A stretch of 64,000 bases of DNA, taken from NCBI GenBank assembly GCA_021464245.1, contig JADCRB010000017.1:1275427-1339426 (forward strand). Direction: 5' to 3'. Shown piece after piece: positions 35,830 to 46,284 of this stretch. Source of the stretch: Carallia brachiata (Eukaryota > Streptophyta > Magnoliopsida > Malpighiales > Rhizophoraceae). The translations under genes were made by a program, and so were the position numbers. Below the pieces are notes generated by a model. It was not told where the DNA came from. It ran no database searches and was given only the letters and a program-made list of their open reading frames with translations. Within the stretch, counting starts at the first letter, position 1; each line of letters starts with the position of its first letter.

Positions 35830-36371
35830 TGTTGGAAATAATTTGTATTTTAAAAGACTTAATTCCTATTAAATATGAACTAACGGTTATGTGTCTGTTA
35901 TTGGTTATTATGGCATTAGCCGTTTATGACCGTTGGAATTTATATTCGATATTAATACACTTTATGTGCTATTAAAACTTGACTAGTATAAATAAGGCTT
36001 TTCTTGTCTTCCTTGTAAGAGAGCTTCCACCAACAATCTAAAGCATGCTACTGAGTTAATTAAAAAATATGTTGTTTCTGTTGCCTCACTCGTGAAGTGC
36101 ACACAAGTGGAAAGATTTGTCGTATTCTGGGAGGATAGCTGTTAGAGCCTGATGGACTGTGACTACTTGTCTACGAGGGAGCGAATGTATCCTTAAGGAC
36201 AGTGGTTTTGCACGTTTCAAATATGATATTTTTTCCTCTCAATTTATATTTGTTCCATTATTATGTGTTCCATGTTGTCTATATAATTTATTGATTATAA
36301 TTCTACAATTCTAATTCTTAATTTATTTAAATATTTTATGTTAATATATTTTGTGAATTATTTTTCGTGCT
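35830..36371 (+). repeat. 3' LTR of the Copia-type element
   Basis: Same order of sequence as the 5' LTR, including TATAAATAAGGCTTTTCTTG and CTTCCACCAACAAT. The last bases (CGTGCT) differ from the 5' LTR end (CCTACA). Confidence 0.8.
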
Positions 36372-38300
36372 AGTGACACATGTGAGTTGCTGGATTGTGA
36401 CTGTAATGCGGCATAAATGTGATAGTATATATATATATGCTAATATTGGTTTGTTATGACTATGAACTTAAATTGACTAGACTAAAAAGTGAAACAAGTT
36501 TTGGGGGTTAACAAGTGCTCTGAAAAAATGACACAAGAAGGCATGCTTCAAAAAACTTTTGAGATTGCTGTTAGAGTAAATTTTCATTGTTTCAAACGAG
36601 CTTCCTCAAGTTATTGTTTACTAATTTCTAAGATTATATTGTCACATTAAACTGTCAGAAAATGTTGGCTAGTTGAGTTGTCTTATTAACAGTACTTTTA
36701 GATATCTTGTTGTGCCTAGCAAGTGTTTGTTGAAATGTTTCTATGGATATTCAAGCTTGGTTTGTGATTCTTGTTGTTAGAGAGTTGTTGCAATAGTTAG
36801 AGTTTAATTGAAATTCAAATTTTTGATTGAAAACAATTCTCTTCAATCATTGATTCTAAGAGATTTCCCTTGAGATCCTATTTGTGTCACCTATTGATGT
36901 TTGGTAAAAGAATATACTTTTGATTCATGCTCCTTACATAGTGATCGCAAGTTATTATTACACCATGAAACTTTAAATTTCTTGACATGATAATTGAGTC
37001 TAATGAAGACAACAAAGTATGAAAAAGTTTCTTGTGGTAATAACATTTCAAGTATTATATCTTTTGAAATTGCATTTCACATAACCACCAGGCTGAATTT
37101 CAAGTGCAATTAATTTTCAAAGCTATGGCAAGAGATTTTCTGATTATCAATATGCCTTTGTTTTTTATTTGAAGAATATTTTTATTAAGAAGAATAGTTT
37201 TATTACAGTTCTTTATTATTGTGATTGCTACAAACGAATGGTAATTTTTCTTTTGGCTTAAAATGTTTGCAAATTTTAAATTTTAGGATGTTTGCTCCAA
37301 TCCTTGGAGTTCAATCCAAATTTTCAATCGATGGTTTAATTTTAACATCTAAATTCTTATTTAAAAAAAAGAAAAAAGGAGGAGAAGGGGTATTAAGAAG
37401 CTATTGATAGGGTCGAGGAAAAGAATGGAGGCTGCTGAAGAAAAGAATTGAAGCTACTGAAGTTGTCTTTTGGATATTTATGGAGAGAAACTCCAATAGC
37501 TACTTGTGATGTTTTTATCATTTTTAAGTTGCAGACAGTAGTGCGATGGTTAATATTGAGTGTTATACATGTAAGGGTATTTTAGACCATTCAAGTCATT
37601 TATAATGACATTTTTGCAATTAAAATTAACTTTTACTAACGACTACTTGACAATGTATATTTCTTGTAATTACAAACAAATTTTAGTGTATCTTATATAA
37701 TTTTAAAATTAAGGGATGTCAATTGTAAATATATCATGTTTATAGAGTTTCAAATATAAATTACGCAATAAACGGGCTCAAAGGCCCTTATCATGCTCAA
37801 GCAAAGCACAGGAGCCACCACCTGCAAAACAAATGATGACTACCCGGCACCCAACCGACTCTGGTGAAGAAATGAACTTCGACACGCTGATAGCAGAAAG
37901 CTGGTAGGGCACAACTGGCAGACTAACCCTTCACACCACAGCGTGACAAAAAGGAAACCCAACATGTTGACAACAAGCAGCGACAACAACAAGGAGCACA
38001 ATGCAATCAGAGGTCCACTCCTGACCACCAAAGACCCAGCAAAGCGCGATCAGATCCATATGGACGCAACCACATGAACCAAGCAAGAAACCAAGTCCCA
38101 AAAGCTCACAGATGAGCACTCAACGGCGACGAGGCCGAAAACTACACGAGAACACTAGCACACTGCATAGAACCTCTCGATGCAAGATAACGCGACCTAC
38201 GACACACGATAGTACGGCCTGACTAAACTTAGCAGTGACTTTGGCCAAATATAGTTGAATATCAAGAAAGTGATGCCCAATTTATTAAGCCAAAAAGTTC
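36372..38300. other. Intergenic stretch with a GC-richer non-coding block
   Basis: 36.4-37.75 kb is AT-rich with no gene. From about 37770 to 38230 composition becomes markedly richer in G and C, and both strands are partly open, but no frame has recognisable protein character. It may be a retroelement tail. Confidence 0.35.
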
Positions 38301-38622
38301 AATTATGGCCTATGGGCAAAATCCCATTGCAATGGTCTTTTCTTTTTTTGTTGCAAGAGGACATTCAGTCCATAATACAGGGGTATGGAATGTAATGGAA
38401 AAATTGGCTACATACACAAAAAGCAAATGCATTACACAAGAGGGAAAGAAAAACAATCATTTGCCCCACGCCACAATCAATTTTCTTTTCCCCATCCAAA
38501 CAAAATACAAATGGGAAGTAAATACATGCAAATTTGAAGTCAACTCCTTTCATGTTTCTTCCGTCCTCTGAAGTTAACCACCCTTCCTAAGACTATGTAC
38601 CTAAGAAACATCTTTTTGCTGA

Positions 38623-39723
38623 TCAAACGCCTCCACCTAATCTGTCACGACCAGCATTGGCTTCTCTACGCCTACGTCTCCTACCTGAACGTCCCAAAAG
38701 CACCCTGCCATGGCGGCGAAGGCGGCTAACAAGTGATGCTCCACCATTAGTACTGTTATCATCATCGTTACCACTGCCATCATCTTCATCTGAGGAATCC
38801 AAACTAATGACAGTAGAAGGGTGATGAATACCATTTGCACTATCGTCTGTTATGTGGTTAGTTCTCTCTGATTGCCTCGGCTGTCTGCTGAGGTCATTCC
38901 CCGATGGTCCAAATGCATGCAACAACAGAAAGAAGTTCACTAAATCTCTATCAAGACCCACCTCAAAACTTCCATTTCTTTCTGCAGCATCCACATCAAA
39001 ATGCTCATCTTCTTCGTCTGTATCATAACCATAATGATTTCCCTCTATTACATAATCCCCAAAAACCATTGCCCCTGGCATTGTTGACCTTATTGTGCTT
39101 ATTACATCATCACGTTCACGCTCCCGCTCAAGCCTTCTCCACTTCTGTTCTAGAACAGGATCAACCTCGCGTGGCCGTGCAGAGGGGTGTTCTGCCTTCA
39201 TGTGCTTCCTTAGTTCCTTGTAGGTCCCAACAAATGAGCAGTCATCCTGCATACAGCTTCTCTTCTTTGCGTTTAGAAATTCTCGCGCAGGTTCTACCAC
39301 AGTCCACCCTTTCACCTGGCCCCTGCACAGAGGGCAAGCAAGCTCTGTGACTTCACACCTCTCAATAGGCCAACCTAATTCTGACACTGAAATTGGATGC
39401 TCAGCAATGCCATTGGATGAGATTGCTTTAGTGTAAGCTTTCTTGTACTGGTCAAGGCAGTTGGAATAACGGAAGCTAGTTCCACACATATAGGGACGAC
39501 AACCTTTATCGTGAGAGGAACAAAGTAGAAGGACAGCATTGTGTGGGCATTCCATGCACACAGAACAGGTAACATGCTCCCAGTCTTTCTTATCCAAGGC
39601 TTTGGAGCATTTCTTCTCGCACAAGTCCCCCAAAATGTCGTTATTGCAAGATGGCAATGGGTACGGTGCTAGCCTGCATCGTCGATAGGCAAACCTACGT
39701 CTTTCCTTGCTACCTTTTGCCAT
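38623..39723 (-). CDS. DUF1644 family zinc-binding protein, 366 aa
   Basis: This is a plant-specific family with paired Cys-rich modules; its molecular role is not well defined. The single coding exon runs from ATG at 39723-39721 (MAKGSKERRR). A TTG-initiated extension upstream is not needed, because a splice acceptor (TTTATTCCAG) lies 12 bases before the ATG. The N-terminal Cys/His module (about residues 25-100) includes CSVCMECPHNAVLLLCSSH and GTSFRYSNCLDQYK; a CPLCRGQVKGW RING-like pair follows near residue 133. A C2H2-like segment, CMQDDCSFVGTYKELRKHMK, precedes an Arg/Glu-rich helix. The tail has acidic runs and a basic patch ([12 protein letters not shown]). The frame is intact and length is normal. 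The 5' UTR is interrupted by long introns up to about 44.9 kb. Confidence 0.9.
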   Translation of the reverse strand: MAKGSKERRRFAYRRCRLAPYPLPSCNNDILGDLCEKKCSKALDKKDWEHVTCSVCMECPHNAVLLLCSSHDKGCRPYMCGTSFRYSNCLDQYKKAYTKAISSNGIAEHPISVSELGWPIERCEVTELACPLCRGQVKGWTVVEPAREFLNAKKRSCMQDDCSFVGTYKELRKHMKAEHPSARPREVDPVLEQKWRRLERERERDDVISTIRSTMPGAMVFGDYVIEGNHYGYDTDEEDEHFDVDAAERNGSFEVGLDRDLVNFFLLLHAFGPSGNDLSRQPRQSERTNHITDDSANGIHHPSTVISLDSSDEDDGSGNDDDNSTNGGASLVSRLRRHGRVLLGRSGRRRRRREANAGRDRLGGGV

Positions 39724-40044
39724 TTCCAGCAAGACCTGGAATAAAATGAAGCAGAATTCCCGAGTTAACCAAAAGAACTTTGATTCAAATTACTTAAAAT
39801 GAACTTTTCAAGTCTATGCAATCTAGAATCTCAGTATTTGGTAAAAGTAACTAATCATAAAAATAATGATGTAATTTGATACCCCACTATCTAGACAAGA
39901 ATTAGAAGAGACTCCAATCTCAACAATTCTTCTGCATAAGCATCTGAGTTCAAACAGTTTAAGCAACTAGAGTGATAATAAAAACCCAAGCAAAATGATG
40001 CAATAGCCATAATACAAGCAGCACTGCCCCATCAAGTGATTGCA

Positions 40045-40970
40045 AAGGTGTAGGCACTCTCGAGCACTAAGGTATCTTGGATCGTAAATACAAGTGCAGG
40101 CGCGCACTTGAGCAAAGTGAGGCGCAATTTACAAAACAATAAAAACTGCTAAAAAAAACATAAAGGAAAAATGTAAATCTAACGAGACAGTAACTAATTA
40201 AAATTATTTAAAACAATAATATTCAAAAATTTAAAGCAAAATATTTCATACAGTCAGAAGACATAATCACAACAAAATGGCCAATTTATGATAGTGCAGT
40301 TATGAGCTAGATGACCAACTTGTTAATTTATAATCCATCACCCTAAAGGATTTACATTTCTAGAAATAAATGCATGCCTGGACCTTACAAAAATTCAAAG
40401 GCTGCAAGAAGTTGAGGGAAACTCTTATGTATATTTTCCATGGGAACAGAACTAAACTAAAGTTGAATAGATTGAGTCATTAGTTACTACTAACACAAGG
40501 GCAATTCAACAAAAAGAATATATATAACATGTACAATAGAAAGAGGGAGGAGGAGCAGTGGAGGTGCCGTGAGATAGAGGGCTAGAGTATGCCGAGGGGT
40601 GGGGGGACTAGGGGAGAGATGCCGTAGAAACCAAAAAGAACGTAATCTTGCTACGCGGATCCTCTTTTGCTGCCTCAGTTTTTGGATTCTTCAACTCTCT
40701 CTCTTGTTTTGTGACTGTTTTTTACCAGGCTGATGTGTTTCTCTTAATCGGAAACTTATTTACTCCCCTAAAACAGAGTTTCATTGAAACAGCGAATATT
40801 TTGTTTCCTCTTGAAGCCGAAACTCTTTTATTTCACAAAGGCGCGCTTAAAGGGCGCCTTGTGCCTCCCTTGAAAGCACCTAAGGTACGCCTAGAGCAAG
40901 ATGCCTTGCTTGGGGCATAAAAAGTCCCAAGCTATGGCACTTGTGCCTTAGGCATGCCTTTAACAGCACA
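40045..40970. mobile_element. AGGCG-rich MITE-like element, copy 2
   Basis: The left part has GCAGGCGCGCACTTGAGCAAAGTGAGGCGCAATTT (split: GCAGGCGCGCACTTG, then AGCAAAGTGAGGCG). The right part has AAGGGCGCCTTGTGCCTCC and GCCTTAGGCATGCCTTTAAC. The same words and order occur in copy 1 (13060-13870), same orientation. The 90-codon frame at 40648-40920 crosses the right end and is not conserved with copy 1. Boundaries are approximate. Confidence 0.5.
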
Positions 40971-42689
40971 GGCCCCATCACCATATCAGACTAAGCTAAG
41001 TACCCTTTCCAATTCCAAGGAACACCAAAACAGAAAGGAAATGAAAAATCAGGCACAAGGAAAGGAAAGTAGCGTTAAGTGGACCTCTGCATAAGGAAAT
41101 CTTCACCCACTGGCATGGTCAAACTTACCACTATCACCTAAGAGATATAAATAATCACCATTTTTACTTCTGATTAATGATGGGTTCAACTCAAATCAAT
41201 GCAAAAGTGTGACAAAGTACTTGTCCAAAAAAAGGGGAGAGAGATGGAGAGAAAAGACATTACATTCAAAAGGGAGAAAAAGGGGATGGAGAGGGAAAGA
41301 AAGATAAAACTCACATGCACATGCAATTCTCTATACATGGATCAGGGAGCAAATATGAGACCACTAGCATCACTGCTTTTCTGCAAGAAAAAATAACTAG
41401 TAAAAGTGGAGCAATATGGATAAGACTCATCTCATCAACATATATAAATGCTCTATGACCTTCCAAGACCTAGAGAAAAACAAGGTCATTAGGGGCAAGA
41501 GATGTCAACAATGTGACCAAATCCACAATAATTGCTATTTTGCTTGCCATGTAAGCATTACACTTCTTTGTTTGAATTACATAAAAACCTTCAAGCAAGG
41601 AAATGACTCTCAAGGTTATGAAACACCCTACCCTAGCTGCTGGGCTGCTATGTCTGAAGAGCCATATTCCCATCCTTACAAGCTCCAATATCCTCAGCCA
41701 AGGTTAACGGCTGTCAAGGGTACTTAATAACAGGTCATATCAGCATAAAAAAGAAAAACAAAGGCTAAAAAAGTCCATAAAACTGTTAGATGAAATTTGC
41801 CAAGATGACTGAAATTCCAAATCCAGAATTCCATTGTCACGATGGAACAAGTCGAATTCTTTCTATAAATTCCATGATGTCCCAAAGATGCAAAAAGAAA
41901 AAAGGGCAAAAACACTGCTTGCTAAAATATTTCCCTATGCCATATAACTAATAAAGCATTAGGTCAAATAAATTAAGGATATAAGAATGTGACATGAAGA
42001 TTGGTTTCTATGAAGCCACCATACTACTATGACAAGCAACGTATGCTGCATCAACAAAAGTCTCCATAAGATACAGGTGAGAGAGAAGGAAAGAAATAAT
42101 TGGCATTTATCTAGAATGTATATACTCATAAATTCCAGTTGGAGTCCTATTACGTCCAGGATCCGAATAAGAAATAGCAATTTTAAATCGCAAGTAAAAA
42201 TTATACGCAGAAGTTTGCATAATTATTTATGTAAGAAAATACGCCACCAAAAAAATAGTGACTTAAATGTGACAACATACAAACTAAGTAGACATATATA
42301 AAAGTACATCAAAGACACCAAGTAAGCATAAGGTTTGCCATTTATGGCATAACATCATGAAGATACATGAGCCAAACAGCACATAAGAAGCAGCTGATGC
42401 AAAGCTCTTTTAGAGACTTCATGTACAATTTATTGGAATTTGTATTACTCGACTTCACTTAACCCACACAACCCATCCATAAGGACATATAGATGGGCGT
42501 AGGTACTTAAGCATGATTATACGGGGGGCAAAAAAAAAGCACTTTGAAAATCTTAGACATACCCGTGTTGGACATGGGTATGCATCCAATACCCGTATCC
42601 AACTCCAAGTGACATGGAATGTCTATAAGGCAGTATTACTTGAAAACATAGAAGCAACCAAATCAACCTATACATAAATTGAACCAATC

Positions 42690-43010
42690 CAATAAGAAGA
42701 TTGGCCATAAGCAAAAGAAATATTAAGAAAGGAGAAAACAGAATCGATCATTCTTATCAACATTGCATCACCTAAGTTTGAAGGAAAACCAAAAATAGGT
42801 ACCAAATGATATCACTATGGAAAAGAAATACTGAGAAAAAAGGAAACTGAATCGATCAATCCAATGAACATTGCACCACCAAAATCTAATAGAAACCATA
42901 AATAAAAATAAAATCTAAGGACTAGTTGAAACTGGGAGACAGAAAATCAAAAATTAAACAAAAAAAAAATCAAAGGACTAGTTGAAACTCGGACACAAAT
43001 CCATAACTCT
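42690..43010. repeat. Two short diverged tandem duplications
   Basis: A unit of about 110 bases (AAGAAATA.T.AGAAA..GGA through GAACATTGCA.CACC) occurs at about 42715 and 42825. A unit of about 50 bases with GGACTAGTTGAAACT occurs at about 42919 and 42975. Both lie in the DUF1644 5'-UTR intron. Confidence 0.5.
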
Positions 43011-43096
43011 GATAAATCTTTTCGAAAGCAGAAAGCAATTGGGATAAGTTAAGACTGGAACAAGACTTTTAGAAATAAACTGTAAATTAGTTTTTT

Positions 43097-43120
43097 GGGG
43101 GGGGGGGGGGGGGGGGGGGG
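43097..43120 (+). repeat. Uninterrupted run of 24 G's
   Basis: Six T's are followed by 24 consecutive G's. Mononucleotide G runs this long are rare in plant DNA. The strand could fold into G-quadruplex, and such runs are also where sequencing length calls are least reliable. It lies in the DUF1644 5'-UTR intron, so the transcript would carry C's. Confidence 0.9.
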
Positions 43121-44140
43121 AAGACATTGTGTGCATGTCTTTCCCTTTTTTTTCTTAGTAATCAAGGATTCTGCTACCGAAAAATGATTGCCGACTGGTT
43201 TTATTGACCAGGATTCTACTATTGGCTCTGCTTTACCAAAGCTGACTTTAATGTCATAAATAAATAGACAAGAAACTTTGGACTAGAGATCAGAAGGCAC
43301 TTGCTTCATTTTCCTTTTTTTTGTTTTTGTTTTTTGGGGTTTGGGGGGTGAGAATGTGAGTTGGCAGTTTTTTGCAACCATCTCTTGTACTCGCTTTTTC
43401 ATTCTCTCTCTTATGCACCTGCACATAGCAGACAACATTTCCTTATTTTACAAATGTAATTTCTAGTCATTCTTTCTTTTAATTTTCATCACCTGTAAAA
43501 TTGCTGAAAGGACTCAGATCCAGCTCTTAGCATATAATCACTTTTATAATAATTCTCCTTTCAAAACATTTCTTCCCTCATTTTTGTGGCCTTTGTAAGC
43601 AAGATTTCCATTGCTGTTTCAATGTTTAAGGCTGCCATACATCAAATCGCAAAACTTTCTAATCACCTCTGGGTCACAGAGTTTCAGATTACATAAGGAA
43701 AAAAATAACCGAACGCATCTGCACCTTCTCTAGGTTCACACACCTAACAGGGGCGCAAAACAAGGAAAATTGGCATCATACCAGAAGTCTCAAAAAGGTA
43801 GAAACGAAATTGGTCACCTAATCTATCAATCCAGCAAAAACAACACAAAAATGATCAACTGAACACCAAATACAAGTAAGGTCATGATGATCTTGATCAT
43901 TTTTTCCATGCGAAAATTGGAAATTTGATCAGAACAAAACAGCAAAATTGGGTAGTTCAAACAAAAAGGTCAGGATTCAAATGCTCCTGTGCCCTTTTCC
44001 TCATTTGCTCAGAGAGAATAAATTAATTAATTGCATTATAAATCGAAACAACATGGAATTAACAAGAATGCAAAATTGACATCAAGATTGCAACTTTCTA
44101 CCTTCAACTAAAACAAAAATGAGGAAGCCAGAGAAGGTAC

Positions 44141-44170
44141 CTGCCTAGGAACCGTCCAACTTCAGCAAAT
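44141..44170 (-). other. Possible 30-base internal 5'-UTR exon of the DUF1644 gene
   Basis: On the minus strand, an acceptor TTTGATCTAG is followed by 30 bases ending GGCAG and a donor GTACCT. The arrangement fits a small non-coding exon between the leader exon and the coding exon. It is supported by splice-site match only. Confidence 0.35.
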
Positions 44171-44719
44171 CTAGATCAAAAGAAGAGAATTAGTGGAAGA
44201 GACCAATACCCATATGAGTCTGATTCATAACATTCACCGGCTTAAGCAAAACAAAGTCAGAGATCGATACATATTTTTTTTTTTTTAAAAAAAGACAAGT
44301 AATTTCGCAATAAAATAGTACAAGAACATGGAGAGAGCTACTAGCTAAGATTATGGCCACATGACCGTAACCCTTTTATCCATCTGAGATCCACAGTTAC
44401 TGATAATATTTAATTCAATTGAGTCACATGATACAACAACCGAAAAAAAGAAACATAAAGAAAAAATAATTAGGAAAAAGAAAATTTAAAAAAAAAAAAA
44501 GAAGAGTGAATTAAAGAGAAAAACCCAATTGGTATTTTAGGACAAAAGCAACCTTAGAAGGCGGAAACACATTTGCAGAACATGTACAAGCTTTATGAAA
44601 CCTAACCTCAAAACTTGCGAAAGTAAATGGGATTTTTACAACGTAGGCTCAAATATACACAAAAATGACAGAAAGAGAAGAGAAGAGAAGAATAAGGATG
44701 ACAAATAATAGCCACATAC

Positions 44720-44900
44720 CCAACAACAAGAATTGGAAAATTTTATAGATACAGACGGGCTTGGACTGGGTTGTTGCTGTTGCCGTTGTTGCTGTTGTTG
44801 TTGTTGTGGTTGTGCCTATTTGTTGACATTATAGAAAATCGAAACGAAATCTACGGCGATTAAGTCGAGAAAGAGAGAGAGTGAGAGCGATTGAGCGAGT
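44720..44900 (-). other. Probable first (non-coding) exon of the DUF1644 gene with CAA-rich leader
   Basis: A donor G|GTATGTGG at 44719-44714 (minus strand) closes a leader exon. At 44765-44818 the leader, read in sense, is a CAA/CAG-rich tract of about 50 bases. CAA-rich leaders are known to favour translation in some plant and viral mRNAs; that role here is inference. A GA/CT-rich segment at 44868-44990 lies around the likely transcription start. Confidence 0.45.
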
Positions 44901-45120
44901 GACGGACGGTCTCTATCTCGACCATCTCCTCAGCCTCTCGCTTTTCCCCCCCAACCGCTTTTTTTTTTTTTCTCTCTTTTTTTGCTTTCTTTCACTTGGG
45001 GAGGGAGAGCGACACCGGCACGCAAAGCTTTTATTGTCTTTGGAAACACATTTTCTTTGGAAAAGCTTGGCTGTGATGCTTCTGAGGACAGGGGGCACAG
45101 GCACGTGCTTCTACTAGTCA

Positions 45121-45559
45121 TCCAAAAGCTCACATATTGACGATCTTATGTCTTACTTAAAATTTTGTTTCTCTTAAGAGGTCTCAGTAATTTAAATTTA
45201 ATATTTTTATTTTAAAATTTTAAATTTAAATTTAAAAAAAAAAGAGGGATGAAATTTATGATAAAAAGTTATACTTATTGTATAACTCACAATTTAATAA
45301 TTTAATAAAAAAAAAAATTTCACTATCATTAACCATAGTTAAATATCATGTAATAAATAAAATATTATATCACAAAGTTGTATGCCCATAAAGAAAAATT
45401 TATTAGGATAAAAAATTAGATAATTAAACAAATAATTATTAGTGTCTAAATATATTTTTTGTAAACTAAAACTAGTAGGTAGAGAGTATATCGTTCAAAT
45501 TCAAAAAACGATTGTTTTTATAATGCTTTGGTTATGTGTTTAGCATGACTAAAGGCAAC
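45121..45559. other. AT-rich intergenic stretch
   Basis: No gene or recognisable element seen. Confidence 0.4.
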
Positions 45560-46270
45560 ACTTCTAAGAGTAATATCTTGCTCAATAATTTTGATAAGTA
45601 AGATGTATTAACTATCTCTTATATGAATATCATACATAGTCTTTATAAGCTTCCATTAGCAAGGCATATAGTTAATACATATTTGCAACAATATAATATA
45701 ATCCTTTTAAAGTATCGAAGTATATTTTCTAACATTTTATAATATTCAGTGATAAATGTCTTAGTATATTTCGTAATCAATTGTAGAATTCAATATAAAT
45801 GTCGTAGCCTATGTACAACCTCTGTTGTAATGTATTTCTTATAAGTATCGTATTGTAAATTCTAAATTCATCATAAAATTCATTGTAAGTGTCTTACTAT
45901 ATTTCTTAATCGCTCATAGAATTCATTGTAAGTGTCTTATTATGTAATGCGGTCGTAGAATTCAATAAAATTGTTGTAGTCTCTAACTAAACATATTATA
46001 GAATTCAATAAAAGTGAGGCAATATATTAATAAATCATTCGGATAATTTTTTTCAAGTGTTATAGTCTATCTTTAAATTCGTCGTAGAATTCAATATACA
46101 TGTTGTAATGTATTTGTAATTCCGTCGTATAAATTAATGTAAGTGTCATACTAATCACATATGCGGCCATATAATTCATTATAATTTTTTATGGTAACGC
46201 AATAAAATCATGCAAGGCATTGCTAAAATCATACGACATCATGTAATAGATTAAAGAAGTAATATTAGAA
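45560..46270 (+). repeat. Degenerate internally repetitive block, copy 2
   Basis: Irregular units carry GTCGTAGAATTCAATA, TAAGTGTC(T/G)TA and GTAGTCTAT. Order and orientation match 27780-28640. The shared end CAAGGCATTGCTAAAATCATA lies at about 46213-46233. This copy is somewhat more regular than copy 1. Confidence 0.6.
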
Positions 46271-46284
46271 TATATTTTTAAACT

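Larger units (their letters stand above)
32736..36371 (+). mobile_element. Decayed Copia-type LTR retrotransposon with both LTRs, 3.6 kb
   Basis: Two direct repeats of about 542 bases (32736-33277 and 35830-36371) start TGTTGGAAATAATTTGTATT and agree along their length with scattered substitutions and small indels. A purine tract GTGGAGGA at 35821-35828 lies just before the right LTR. In one frame from 35172 the text MILTDPLTKLLSEKF resembles the Copia RNase H end. The 2.55 kb interior has no long frame, so the element is dead or non-autonomous. Flanks are GGTGA and AGTGA, a possible 5-bp target duplication with one change. Confidence 0.85.
39733..44140 (-). other. Large 5'-UTR intron of the DUF1644 gene
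   Basis: On the minus strand the intron would run from a donor GTACCTTCTC (44140) to the acceptor TTTATTCCAG just before the coding exon. It contains an AGGCG-rich MITE-like copy, a run of 24 G's (plus strand) and short diverged duplications near 42690-43010. Short frames inside it are not supported as genes. Confidence 0.5.

Noticed and set aside
38904..39350. 148-codon plus-strand frame opposite DUF1644
   Set aside because: Antisense shadow of the DUF1644 coding exon; His/Leu-rich composition mirrors the sense Asp/Glu-rich tail.
39724..39732. TTG start three codons upstream for the DUF1644 protein
   Set aside because: Plant genes normally start at ATG; the ATG at 39723 is preceded by a splice acceptor and leads directly into the conserved MAKG start.
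40648..40920. 90-codon frame in the DUF1644 5' intron
   Set aside because: It spans the right end of an AGGCG-rich MITE-like element and has no recognisable domain or counterpart in copy 1.
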